Below, one piece after another: positions 1 to 11,353 of a stretch of 64,000 bases of DNA. The translations under genes and the position numbers were made by a program. The notes below the pieces were generated by a model. It saw only the letters and a list, made by a program, of their open reading frames with translations. It ran no database searches and was not told the origin of the DNA. The DNA lies in the NCBI RefSeq assembly GCF_016862775.1, contig NZ_BONP01000002.1, forward strand, positions 248,001-312,000, given 5' to 3'. Origin of the DNA: Cellulomonas phragmiteti. Lineage in GTDB: Bacteria; Actinomycetota; Actinomycetes; Actinomycetales; Cellulomonadaceae. The first letter of the stretch is position 1. The number at the start of each line of letters is the position of its first letter.

Positions 1-537
1 CGCGAGCCACACGGCCCCGCGCGGGAGGTCGACGACCGCGTCCGCGTGCATGCTCGGCTGCGGGCTCGTGCGCGAGGACCCCGCGAGCTCGACGAGCGGG
101 CCGACCAGCGCGTCGGTCGCGGCCTCGGGACGCCAGCGCACGTCGACCACGCCGGCCTCGCGGCCGGGGGGCGCGGCGACCTCGACCCGGCCGCCGCGGG
201 CCACGGCGAGCAGCTGGGCGCCCAGGCAGATGCCGAGCGCGGGCACGTCGGTCGCGCTGACGACCGCGAGCAGGTCACGCAGGGGGCGCAGCCACCCGGC
301 GGTGTCGTCGTCGTGCGCGGACATCTGCCCGCCGAGCACGACGAGCCCGTCGCCGACCTCGGTGGGGCCGGGCAGGGCGTCGCCCAGGTCGGCGCGCACG
401 AGGCGCACGTCGAGCCCGGTGAGCCACTCGGCGAAGCGGTCGAGGCCCACGTCGGGCGAGCTCTGCACGACGGTGACGCGGAGCGGGGCCCCGCTGCCGG
501 CGCCGTCGAGCACGCGGTCGCTGATGTGAACGGTCAC
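1..537 (-). CDS. Class I glutamine amidotransferase-like protein (partial, 3' end outside window)
   Basis: Only the first 179 codons are visible; the gene runs off the left edge. The visible part has the class I GATase fold: an N-terminal beta/alpha unit, a VVLGGQMSAHDD segment around residues 66-78, and the nucleophile elbow LGICLGAQLLA with the likely catalytic Cys at about residue 104. The His-Glu of the triad would lie beyond the window. Stand-alone proteins of this kind are usually annotated as GMP synthase-like amidotransferases that hydrolyse glutamine or a gamma-glutamyl compound; the substrate cannot be told here. The start is GTG at 537. It is divergent from the response regulator at 731. 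Confidence 0.8.
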   Translation of the reverse strand, partial: MTVHISDRVLDGAGSGAPLRVTVVQSSPDVGLDRFAEWLTGLDVRLVRADLGDALPGPTEVGDGLVVLGGQMSAHDDDTAGWLRPLRDLLAVVSATDVPALGICLGAQLLAVARGGRVEVAAPPGREAGVVDVRWRPEAATDALVGPLVELAGSSRTSPQPSMHADAVVDLPRGAVWLA

Positions 538-644
538 GAATCCACGGTAGCGGCCGATCCGCGCCGTGCCGAAGGTCCAGGTCACATGTCCATCACGATC
601 GGGCCGGCGCCCGATACGTCCCTCGATGCCCCTTCTGCGCCGCG

Positions 645-666
645 GTTACTCCCAGGTAACTCCCAG
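645..666 (+). promoter_or_regulatory. 11-base tandem direct repeat upstream of response regulator
   Basis: Two adjacent 11-base units, GTTACTCCCAG and GTAACTCCCAG, differ at one base and lie 65-86 bases before the response regulator start. A weaker CTCCCAG copy is at 702-708. OmpR/PhoB-type regulators bind direct repeats spaced by one helical turn, so this is a plausible autoregulatory site. That is inference from position and spacing. Confidence 0.45.
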
Positions 667-730
667 ATTGCTGTCCGGCCGTCCACCCGACGCCCAGGCG
701 GCTCCCAGCCTCCGGCGGGAGAATGGCGGC

Positions 731-1459
731 ATGACCAGCGCGTCCGCCACACCCGAGGCCCGCCTGCTCGTCGTCGACGACGAGCCGAACATCCGCGAGC
801 TGCTCGCCACGTCGCTGCGTTTCGCCGGGTTCGAGGTGCACGCGGCCGCGGACGGCCTCTCGGCGCTGCGCCTCGCGCGCGACACCGAGCCCGACCTCGT
901 CGTGCTCGACGTGATGCTGCCCGACATGGACGGGTTCACGGTGACACGCCGCCTGCGGGAGAAGGGGCAGCACGTGCCCGTGCTGTTCCTCACCGCGCGC
1001 GACGACACGGCCGACAAGGTGCAGGGCCTGACCGTGGGCGGCGACGACTACGTCACCAAGCCGTTCAGCCTCGAGGAGGTCGTCGCGCGCATCCGCGCGA
1101 TCCTGCGCCGCACCACCCCGGACGACGGCGTCGCCTCGTCCGTGCTGACGTACGCGGACCTCGAGCTCGACGACGACACGCACGAGGTCCGCCGCGCCGG
1201 GCACCCCGTCGAGCTGTCCCCCACCGAGTTCAAGCTGCTGCGGTACCTCATGCTCAACCCCCAGCGCGTGCTGTCCAAGACCCAGATCCTCGACCACGTC
1301 TGGCAGTACGACTGGGGCGGCGACGCCAACATCGTCGAGTCGTACATCTCCTACCTGCGCCGCAAGATCGACCACCTCACCGACGACGACGGGCAGCGGC
1401 TGCCCCCGCTCATCCACACCCGCCGGGGCGTGGGCTACCTGCTGCGCGAGCAGACGTGA
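731..1459 (+). CDS. OmpR/PhoB-family response regulator (TrcR-like)
   Basis: A 242-residue two-component response regulator. The receiver domain (about residues 10-125) has the acidic pair D16/D17, the phospho-acceptor D60 in VVLDVMLPDMDG and the conserved K110 in DDYVTKPF. The C-terminal winged helix (about 140-240) carries the PTEFKLLRYLMLNP and RRGVGYLL signatures. WQYDWGGDANIVESYISYLR resembles mycobacterial TrcR more than PhoP or RegX3. The ATG at 731 is chosen because the receiver begins a few residues in; the more upstream in-frame start would add a non-conserved tail. It overlaps the kinase gene by GTGA and so is co-transcribed and translationally coupled with it. An 11-base direct repeat upstream may be its own binding site. 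Confidence 0.9.
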   Translation: MTSASATPEARLLVVDDEPNIRELLATSLRFAGFEVHAAADGLSALRLARDTEPDLVVLDVMLPDMDGFTVTRRLREKGQHVPVLFLTARDDTADKVQGLTVGGDDYVTKPFSLEEVVARIRAILRRTTPDDGVASSVLTYADLELDDDTHEVRRAGHPVELSPTEFKLLRYLMLNPQRVLSKTQILDHVWQYDWGGDANIVESYISYLRRKIDHLTDDDGQRLPPLIHTRRGVGYLLREQT

Positions 1460-3027
1460 GCGCCGCCGGGGGGACGGACGAGGACCGCAGCACCCGGCGC
1501 CGCCCGCTGGCGACCGCGCGGGAGCGGGCGCGGGGAGTCTGGGTGGCGACACCGCTGCGCACCCGCCTGGCCGCGACCACGGCGGTGCTGCTGGGTCTCG
1601 GGCTGCTGCTCGCTGGGGTCACGAGCGTGACCCTCCTGCGCGGCACGCTCATGGACCAGATCGACGCCAAGCTCGCCTCCGAGGGCCGCCGGCTGGCGAC
1701 CGCGTCGGTCGACGCGCTGTCCGGGTTCCGGGACATGGACTTCCCCACCGACTACTACGTCCTGATCCGGGCCGGCGGGCGGGAGTTCCCCCTGGGGTAC
1801 CCCAACACGGTCTCGGAGTACGGGACGCCGACGGTGCCGTCGCTGACCGCCGGCGAGGTCGCCGACCTCGCCGGTGCGCCCTACTCGGCACCCTCCGACA
1901 TGGCGGGCTCGCGGTGGCGGATGGTCACGTACCTCTTCCCCGAGGGGGACGGCTCGGTCACCGTGGCCCTGCCCCAGCGGGACGTCGACCGCACGCTGAA
2001 GGACACTGCCCGGCTGCTGGTCGTCAGCGGGCTCGCGATCGTCGTCCTCGGCGTGCTCGCCGGGGCGTGGGCGGTCCGGCGCTCGCTGCGGCCGCTGCGC
2101 GAGATCGAGACGACCGCGGCGGCCATCGCCGCCGGCGACCTCTCCCAGCGGGTGCCGACGGCGCCGCCGTCCACGGAGGTGGGTCGCCTCGGGGACGCCC
2201 TCAACGGGATGCTCGCGCAGATCGAGCAGGCGTTCGACGCCCGCACCGCCTCCGAGGCGCGGATGCGCCGGTTCGTCGCCGACGCGTCCCACGAGCTGCG
2301 CACGCCGCTGGCGACGATCCGGGGGTACGCCGAGCTGTACCGGATGGGCGCGCTGACGACGGACGACGAGGTGACCGACACGATGCGGCGGGTCGAGGGC
2401 TCGGCCACGCGCATGGGCTCCCTGGTGGAGGACCTGCTGGCGCTGGCGCGTCTGGACGAGGGCCGCCGCGGCGAGCTGGGCCCGGTCGACCTCACGGTGC
2501 TGGCCGCCGACGCCGTCAGCGACCTGCGCGCGCTCGACCCGCAGCGTCCCGTGCGGCTCGAGCCGCTGGGCGGTGCGATGGGGCCGCGCGTCGTGGTCGG
2601 TGACGAGCCGCGGCTGCGTCAGGTGCTGGCCAACCTCGTCGGGAACGCCGCCCGGCACACGCCCGCCGGCACCCCCGTGGAGATCGCCGTCGGTGCCGGC
2701 CCGGACGAGCGCACCGCCGTCCTGGAGGTCCGCGACCACGGCCCGGGCATCCCCGACGAGCACGCCGGTCGCGTCTTCGAGCGCTTCTACCGCGTCGACC
2801 CCTCGCGCACCCGCGACTCGGGCGGCTCGGGGCTCGGCATGGCGATCGTCGCCGCGATCGTGGCGTCCCACGCCGGGGCGGTGGCGGTCCACCCGACGCC
2901 CGGCGGCGGAGCGACCGTGCGCGTCGAGCTGCCCGTCGCAGGACCCCCCGTGACCGACCCCCGACCTGCGGGTGCACCCCCCGCGCCGGACGTGGCTACC
3001 ATGGCGGGTCCGTCGTCACCGTCGTGA
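1456..3027 (+). CDS. Two-component sensor histidine kinase (TrcS-like)
   Basis: A 523-residue membrane histidine kinase that would phosphorylate the preceding regulator. Order: cytoplasmic tail, first membrane helix (about 36-60), a roughly 125-residue extracytoplasmic sensor, second membrane helix (about 186-206), HAMP linker (207-262), HisKA domain with H279 in DASHELRTPL, and HATPase_c with N box NLVGNAARHTP, G1 box DHGPGIP and G2 box GSGLGMAIV. All catalytic boxes look intact. It starts with GTG at 1456, overlapping the regulator stop (GTGA). The signal sensed is unknown. The C-terminal tail is Pro-rich and probably disordered. Confidence 0.9.
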   Translation: MSAAGGTDEDRSTRRRPLATARERARGVWVATPLRTRLAATTAVLLGLGLLLAGVTSVTLLRGTLMDQIDAKLASEGRRLATASVDALSGFRDMDFPTDYYVLIRAGGREFPLGYPNTVSEYGTPTVPSLTAGEVADLAGAPYSAPSDMAGSRWRMVTYLFPEGDGSVTVALPQRDVDRTLKDTARLLVVSGLAIVVLGVLAGAWAVRRSLRPLREIETTAAAIAAGDLSQRVPTAPPSTEVGRLGDALNGMLAQIEQAFDARTASEARMRRFVADASHELRTPLATIRGYAELYRMGALTTDDEVTDTMRRVEGSATRMGSLVEDLLALARLDEGRRGELGPVDLTVLAADAVSDLRALDPQRPVRLEPLGGAMGPRVVVGDEPRLRQVLANLVGNAARHTPAGTPVEIAVGAGPDERTAVLEVRDHGPGIPDEHAGRVFERFYRVDPSRTRDSGGSGLGMAIVAAIVASHAGAVAVHPTPGGGATVRVELPVAGPPVTDPRPAGAPPAPDVATMAGPSSPS

Positions 3028-3036
3028 GGCTGATCC

Positions 3037-3816
3037 ATGGGCGTCCATGACGCACCCGCCTGGCTCGTCCCGGCTTTCACCCGCAACGTCGCCGAGGCCG
3101 GGGGCACCGCACCGGCCGAGCAGGTCAGGCGCACCGCCGAGGACCTCCTCGAGCGGTGGACCCGGCCTGACCGGCACTTCCACAACCTCAAGCACCTCGT
3201 GGACGTGCTCGCGCGCGTCGACGAGCTCGACGAGGAGGCGCACCACCCCGCCCTCGTCCGGCTCGCCGCGTGGTACCACGGCGCCGTGTTCGACTCCGCG
3301 GAGCGCAAGGCGTACGCCAACAAGGGCGGGGAGGACGAGGCGGCCAGCGCCGTGCTCGCCCGCGAGCAGCTCACCGAGCTGGGCGTCCCCGAGCGGCAGG
3401 TGCAGCGCATCTCCGACCTCGTCTCGGCGCTCGTGCGGCACACGCCCGACCCGCACGACGGCGACTGCGCGGTGCTGTGCGACGCCGACCTGGCGATGCT
3501 CGCGACCGAGCCGCAGCGGTACAAGGCGTACCTCCAGGACGTGCGCGCCGAGTACGCGCACCTGCCGGTCGAGGACTACGTCCGGGCCCGCGTGCGCATC
3601 CTGCACAAGCTCCTGGCGCGGCCGTCGCTGTTCGTCAGCCCGCTCGCCCAGGCGTGGGAGGAGCCCGCACGCCAGAACGTGTCCGCGGAGCTGCAGCGCC
3701 TGGAGAAGGAGATCGCGAAGATCGAGGCCGCCCGTGCCCAGGAGACCGTGGACGGGGACACGGACGCGTCGGCCGCCGCCGCCCATGCCGGGCAGGAGCG
3801 CGCGAGCGACGGCTGA
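3037..3816 (+). CDS. HD-superfamily metal-dependent phosphohydrolase-like protein (COG4339 type)
   Basis: A 259-residue soluble protein. RHFHNLKHL (about residues 46-54) and the helical arrangement match the predicted metal-dependent HD phosphohydrolases of COG4339. CDADLAML near residue 150 is the second acidic motif of that family. At the HD position the sequence reads WYHGAVFD: H81 is followed by Gly instead of Asp, so one expected metal ligand is missing. Whether the protein is still a hydrolase is uncertain. The last 50 residues are charged and low in complexity. It lies 9 bases after the histidine kinase gene, with GAGG before the ATG, and may be in the same transcript. Substrate unknown. 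Confidence 0.75.
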   Translation: MGVHDAPAWLVPAFTRNVAEAGGTAPAEQVRRTAEDLLERWTRPDRHFHNLKHLVDVLARVDELDEEAHHPALVRLAAWYHGAVFDSAERKAYANKGGEDEAASAVLAREQLTELGVPERQVQRISDLVSALVRHTPDPHDGDCAVLCDADLAMLATEPQRYKAYLQDVRAEYAHLPVEDYVRARVRILHKLLARPSLFVSPLAQAWEEPARQNVSAELQRLEKEIAKIEAARAQETVDGDTDASAAAAHAGQERASDG

Positions 3817-3831
3817 ACGCGGCCCGCGCCG

Positions 3832-4122
3832 TCAGTGCGCGAAGAGCCGTGAGGCATGCGCCTCCGCCTCGGCGTAGGTGCGCGCGGCCGCCTGCATCGC
3901 CTGCGCGATCTGCGCGAGGGACTGCTCCACGCGCGTCTGCGTCACGTTCCACTCCGCGACCACGGCACCGAACGCCCCGGCGGCACCGCCGCGCCACGTC
4001 GCCTGCAGCTCCACCAGCTGTCGCTGCATCGCCGCGACCTCGGCCTGGATGCTCGCGGAGCGCGCCAGGACGGCCGCCGCCGACCCGTCGAGCTGTGCGC
4101 TGTCGACCTCGTACCTGCTCAT
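3832..4122 (-). CDS. WXG100-family (ESAT-6-like) protein
   Basis: A 96-residue protein with the helix-turn-helix hairpin of WXG100 substrates: a long N-terminal helix, the turn TWRGGAAGAF (W-R-G, about residues 44-53) and a second amphipathic helix rich in Ala and Gln. Such proteins are exported as dimers by type VII (ESX) secretion. The start ATG at 4122 is set by an excellent ribosome binding site, AGGAGG, six bases upstream; further upstream in-frame codons lack one. No EccC ATPase, partner WXG100 gene or LXG toxin is nearby, so it is an orphan here. It is convergent with the HD-like gene, with 15 bases between them. Confidence 0.85.
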   Translation of the reverse strand: MSRYEVDSAQLDGSAAAVLARSASIQAEVAAMQRQLVELQATWRGGAAGAFGAVVAEWNVTQTRVEQSLAQIAQAMQAAARTYAEAEAHASRLFAH

Positions 4123-4295
4123 GGAGTCCTCCTGGTGCCCGTCGTGCCGCACGGTGCGGCACCCACGTCGACGACGCTAGGGAGCGCCGTGGCGGCGCGG
4201 TGGCGCGCCGCCCGCCCCTGGGGATGCCCGCCGCCCGTCCGGGGGCTGGGGACGGGTCGACCGGGCCGTGGGGCCAGGGACCGGTGGGCGTCTCG

Positions 4296-4301
4296 TAGCC
4301 T
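4296..4301 (+). promoter_or_regulatory. -10 box TAGCCT, leaderless start of DUF4031 gene
   Basis: TAGCCT ends six bases before the GTG start at 4308. There is no room for a Shine-Dalgarno sequence, so transcription probably starts at or next to the GTG. Confidence 0.5.
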
Positions 4302-4307
4302 CGGTGC

Positions 4308-4691
4308 GTGACCGTGCTCGTCGACCCCCCGCTGTGGCCCAACCACGGCACCGTGTGGGGCCACCTCGTCAGCGACTCGTCGTACGCCGAGCTGCACGCG
4401 TTCGCGGCGCGCGCCGGGATCCCGCGGCGGGCGTTCGACCACGACCACTACGACGTGCCGGCCGAGCGGTGGGACGACGTGGTCGCGCTGGGCGCGCAGC
4501 CGGTGGGCACCCGCGAGCTGGTGCGTCGGCTGCGCGCCTCAGGGCTGCGCGTCACCGCCGGCGAGCGTCACCGCCCGACGGCCGCGCGAGGCCGGTTCAG
4601 CGCCGCCGCGAGCGCGGCCGCGAGCGCGACGCACGCCACGACGCCGACCGCACCGGCCACGCCGAGCAGCACCCCGCCCGCCTCGCCGTAG
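4308..4691 (+). CDS. DUF4031 domain protein with antisense-overlapping tail
   Basis: The first about 85 residues match the short DUF4031 family: VDPPLWPNHGTVWGHLVSD, YAELHAFAARAGIPRRAFD, HYDVPAERW and GTRELVRRLRASGLR. From memory, family members usually stop soon after that last motif. Here the frame stays open for some 40 more residues of Ala/Thr/Pro-rich sequence that is simply the complement of the end of the CbiM gene on the other strand (overlap 4568-4691). The tail may be translated but is unlikely to be conserved. Function of the family is unknown. Start GTG with a TAGCCT box six bases upstream, typical of a leaderless mRNA. Confidence 0.75.
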   Translation: MTVLVDPPLWPNHGTVWGHLVSDSSYAELHAFAARAGIPRRAFDHDHYDVPAERWDDVVALGAQPVGTRELVRRLRASGLRVTAGERHRPTAARGRFSAAASAAASATHATTPTAPATPSSTPPASP

Positions 4692-5545
4692 TCCGCCAGC
4701 GGCAGCCCCGCCAGCGCGTGGTCGCGGGCCGCGCCGGCGAACCCGACCGCCTGCGCGGTCGCCTCCAGGCCGTCGGGCGCCGCGGACGCGACCGACGAGA
4801 GCGCCAGCGCCGACACGCCCGCGATCCCCGCGAGCACGCCCGCCGGAGCCCACCCGCCCGTGCGCGCGGGCAGCCCGTCGCGGGCCGTCAGCGCGAGCGC
4901 CGCCGGCGCCACCGCCGCGACGAGCGCGACGACCGCGCCCGTGATCACGGCCTCCCCCAGCCCGATCAGCGCGTGCACCCCGAGCATCCGGGCGGTCAGC
5001 GTGCCGAGCGGTACGCCGACCGTGCCGCCGACGGCGTACAGCCCGACGAACACGCCCGCTGCGACGACGACACCCGCGGCCCCGCCTGCCGCGGCCGCGA
5101 CCGGCCCGACCACCCGGGGGTCCGGCTCGGCGGCGGACCTGCGACGGGCCAGGGCCACCGCGGCGCGGCCGACGCCCCAGCCGACGAGGACCCCGACGAC
5201 CGCCATGAGCAGCGTGTTGGTGCCCAGCGCCGTCAGCCCGCCGTCCGCGAAGGCCACCGCCTGCACGACGAGGACCACGGTGACCGACAGCAGCCCCCAG
5301 GCCGGCCCGAGCAGCGCCGCGGCGAGCGCACCACCCATCAGGTGACCGCTGGTACCCGCCGCGACGGGGTAGTTGAGCATCTGCAGGCCGAACACGGCGG
5401 CCGTCGTCGCCCCGATCGTGGCCGGGTGCGGGGCGCGGACCCCGTCACGGCGGGCGCGCACGGCGGCACCCACGACGACGGCGCCGGCGAGCGCCGCCGT
5501 CGTCACGGAGACCGGGTCGTTGAGGTACTGGTCGGGAACGTGCAT
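4568..5545 (-). CDS. cbiM: Fused CbiM-CbiN nickel/cobalt ECF transporter component
   Basis: A 325-residue multi-pass membrane protein. It begins MHVPDQYL; a His at position 2 of the mature N-terminus is the metal ligand of CbiM/NikM proteins. The NYPVAAGTSGHLMGGALAA region is the CbiM core (about residues 57-80). The C-terminal third has a PDGLE motif (about residue 255) and two more helices, the CbiN/NikN module. It thus fuses the substrate-binding and N subunits of a nickel or cobalt uptake system. The membrane (CbiQ) and ATPase (CbiO) partners are not next to it. Its position beside urea-degradation genes favours nickel for urease, but cobalt cannot be excluded. The end overlaps DUF4031 tail to tail. 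Confidence 0.88.
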   Translation of the reverse strand: MHVPDQYLNDPVSVTTAALAGAVVVGAAVRARRDGVRAPHPATIGATTAAVFGLQMLNYPVAAGTSGHLMGGALAAALLGPAWGLLSVTVVLVVQAVAFADGGLTALGTNTLLMAVVGVLVGWGVGRAAVALARRRSAAEPDPRVVGPVAAAAGGAAGVVVAAGVFVGLYAVGGTVGVPLGTLTARMLGVHALIGLGEAVITGAVVALVAAVAPAALALTARDGLPARTGGWAPAGVLAGIAGVSALALSSVASAAPDGLEATAQAVGFAGAARDHALAGLPLADYGEAGGVLLGVAGAVGVVACVALAAALAAALNRPRAAVGR

Positions 5546-5631
5546 GGTCGAGCTCCTTCGTGGTCCGCAGGTCGGGCGGCGGTGGACGGGCGGGACGGGC
5601 TCACGTGGGTGGACCCGGGATCGCGACCGGA

Positions 5632-5676
5632 GTGGTCGGGTCGGCGGTGGTCGGGTCGCTGGTGGTCGGGTCGGCG
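5632..5676. repeat. 15-base tandem repeat, three copies
   Basis: Three 15-base units of GTGGTCGGGTCGGCG (the middle one ends GCTG) lie between the CbiM gene and the end of the allophanate hydrolase gene. They are in non-coding sequence and may be a slippage product. Confidence 0.7.
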
Positions 5677-5699
5677 CGCGCCCGTGCGGGACGCCCGGC

Positions 5700-7528
5700 T
5701 CACCGGGGCACCAGGCCTCGGTCCAGCGCGGCGAGCCAGCCGGCCGCGTCGGTGACGTCCACGCCCTCGGCCGCGGCCTGCGCCGTGCACCCGAACCCGA
5801 CGACCCGGGACCCGTCCGCCAGGTCGACCGGGCCGAGGGTCATGGGTGCCGGCAGGGCCGCCAGGAAGGCCCCGAGCGCACCGGGCGCCAGGCGCCAGAC
5901 CTCGCCCGCGATCGTCGCCCCGCGGCCCGGCCCCGCCCGGACCAGTCCCGGCTTGCGCGGGCTGGTCGGCAGCGCGAGCAGCCGGTACGCGTCGGAGGTG
6001 CGCGCGGTCCGCACGAACCGCGCGCCGAGGGCCGTCAGCTCGTGCTGCAGCGGCTGCCCCCGCAGGTGCGCGCCGACGACCAGCAGCTCGACCGTGCCCG
6101 CGACGACGAGCGGCGCGTCGAGGGTCGCAGGCTCCTCCGGCCCCGCGAGCGCGCGCGCGGCCAGGTCCAGCGCGAGCTGGTCGTCGAAGGCCCGGGCCAG
6201 CACCGTGACACCGAACGGGCCGCCGCCGGCCTCCCCCGCCGGGACGGCCACGGCCGCCAGGTCGAGCAGGTTGACGAAGTTCGTGTAGGTGCCCAGGCGC
6301 TTGTTGACGCCCACCGGGTCGGCCGCCACCTCCGCCAGCGTGGGGTGCTCGGTGGTCGTGGGCAGCAGCAGCAGGTCGCACCCGTCGAGCAGCGCCAGGG
6401 CGGCGTCCCGGGCGGCGTCGAGGGCGGCACGGTCCCGCACGTACGCGGCCGCCGGCACGTCCGCACCCGCCAGCACGATGGCCGCGACCGTCGGGTCGGC
6501 GTCCGCCGGACGGGTCTCGAGGAAGTCCCCGACGGCCGCGTACCGCTCGGCGACGATCGCGCCGTCGTACAGCAGGCGCGCGGCCGCCAGCATCCCCGAG
6601 ACGTCGACCTCGACGGTCCGGGCGCCCACGTCGCGCACCCGCGCGACCGCCGCAGCGAACGCGGTGCGCCACGCCGGCGTCAGCGACGCGAGGTCCGCGG
6701 CCCGCGGGACGGCGACGACGGGCGCGTCGGGCAGGGCCACCCGCACGTCCGCCGGCCAGCCGCGCCGCGCCGGGCCGGCGTCCCGCGCGGCGTCGACCAT
6801 GAGACGCGTCGCGCGGGCCCCGGTCACCAGGTCGCGGGTGAGGGTCGTGACGACGTCGTACGACGCGCACGCGGGCACGACCCCGTCCGTGGGCACCAGG
6901 CCCACCGTCGTCTTGATGCCGACCAGGCCGTGGAACGCGGCCGGGACCCGGCCGGAGCCCGCGGTGTCCGTGCCGATCCCGATGTCCGCGACTCCCAGCG
7001 CCACGGCGACCGCCGACCCGGACGACGACCCGCCGGAGACCCGGTCGGGCAGCGTCGCGTGCCGCACCGCGCCGAACGGGCTGCGCGTGCCGACCAGGCC
7101 GGTCGCGAACTGGTCGAGGTTGGTCTTGCCCAGCACCACCGCGCCGGCGTCGACGAGCGCCTGCACGGCGGGCGCGGTGCGTGCCGCCGGGCCGGGCCGC
7201 CCCCGCGGGTCGGTCGCGTACGACGGGCAGCCCGCGGTGGTCGGCAGGCCGGCGACGTCGATGTTGTCCTTGACGGCCACGGTCGTCCCCGCGAGCGGCA
7301 GGTCCACCCCGGCGGCGACCTGCGCGTCGACCGCGGCGGCGGCGGCCAGCGCCCGCGCCTCGGGCAGCAGCAGGGTCCACACCTCGGGGCGGTCGACCTC
7401 CCGGACGCGGGCGTACGCGGCGCGCACGCGGGCGACGGCGGGGCCGTCGGGGGCGAGGGCCGTCGTCGGCTGCGTGGTCGCCGGCTGCGTCGTCGTCGGC
7501 TGCGTCGTCGTCGGCTGCGTCGTGGCGC

Positions 7529-7532
<4 letters not shown>
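5700..7532 (-). CDS. atzF: Allophanate hydrolase (amidase-signature)
   Basis: Hydrolyses allophanate (N-carboxyurea) to two ammonia and two CO2, the second step of ATP-dependent urea breakdown. 610 residues, the usual size for AtzF/Dur2-type enzymes. The amidase-signature domain shows the catalytic Lys in VAVKDNID (K88), the Ser-rich loop VSGGSSSGSAVAVA with the cis-Ser, and GTDTAGSGRVPAA with the nucleophilic Ser. The C-terminal domain (about 450-610) is the allophanate hydrolase-specific part that helps decarboxylation. The first 24 residues are a Thr/Gln/Pro tandem repeat with no family counterpart. ATG at 7532 overlaps the urea carboxylase stop (ATGA), so the two are coupled. Confidence 0.95.
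7462..7521. repeat. 15-base tandem repeat, four copies, coding N-terminal TTQP repeats
   Basis: Four 15-base units (GTCGTCGGCTGCGTC and variants) lie inside the first codons of the allophanate hydrolase gene. On the minus strand they encode TTQPT-type pentapeptides directly after MSA. Confidence 0.8.
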
Positions 7533-11161
<3,629 letters not shown>

Positions 11162-11182
11162 GACGTCCTTCGGGTCGGGCGA

Positions 11183-11198
11183 GGCGTGTATACACGCC
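11183..11198. promoter_or_regulatory. Perfect 16-base palindrome centred on GTATAC, candidate operator
   Basis: GGCGTGTATACACGCC is its own reverse complement. It lies between the divergent urea carboxylase gene (22 bases upstream of its start) and the SNF transporter gene. TnGTATACnA-type palindromes are common operators for FCD-type GntR regulators, one of which is encoded at 13100-13822. Two further GTATAC motifs sit before urtA and ureA. Confidence 0.6.
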
Positions 11199-11353
11199 GG
11201 TATCCCGACCGTAGGAGGGGGCTGTTTCCCCAGAGGCGACCTGGTGTGAACGGTGCGTTACGTGCCGGGACCTGCCCACACCCGGCCCGCCCACGTTGAC
11301 CCGTCGTCCGCGGGCCTGCCAGGCTCGGCCCACCACGACGGCGAGGGGTCGAG

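Noticed and set aside
46..1440. Long open plus-strand frame before and through the response regulator
   Set aside because: It is the complement of the amidotransferase gene and an out-of-phase reading of the regulator; only the part from 1456 on encodes the kinase.
11162..11353. Guanidine-I (ykkC) riboswitch before urea carboxylase
   Set aside because: The conserved riboswitch core motifs are not visible; only a small GGGG/CCCC stem and the GTATAC palindrome are. A covariance-model search would settle it.
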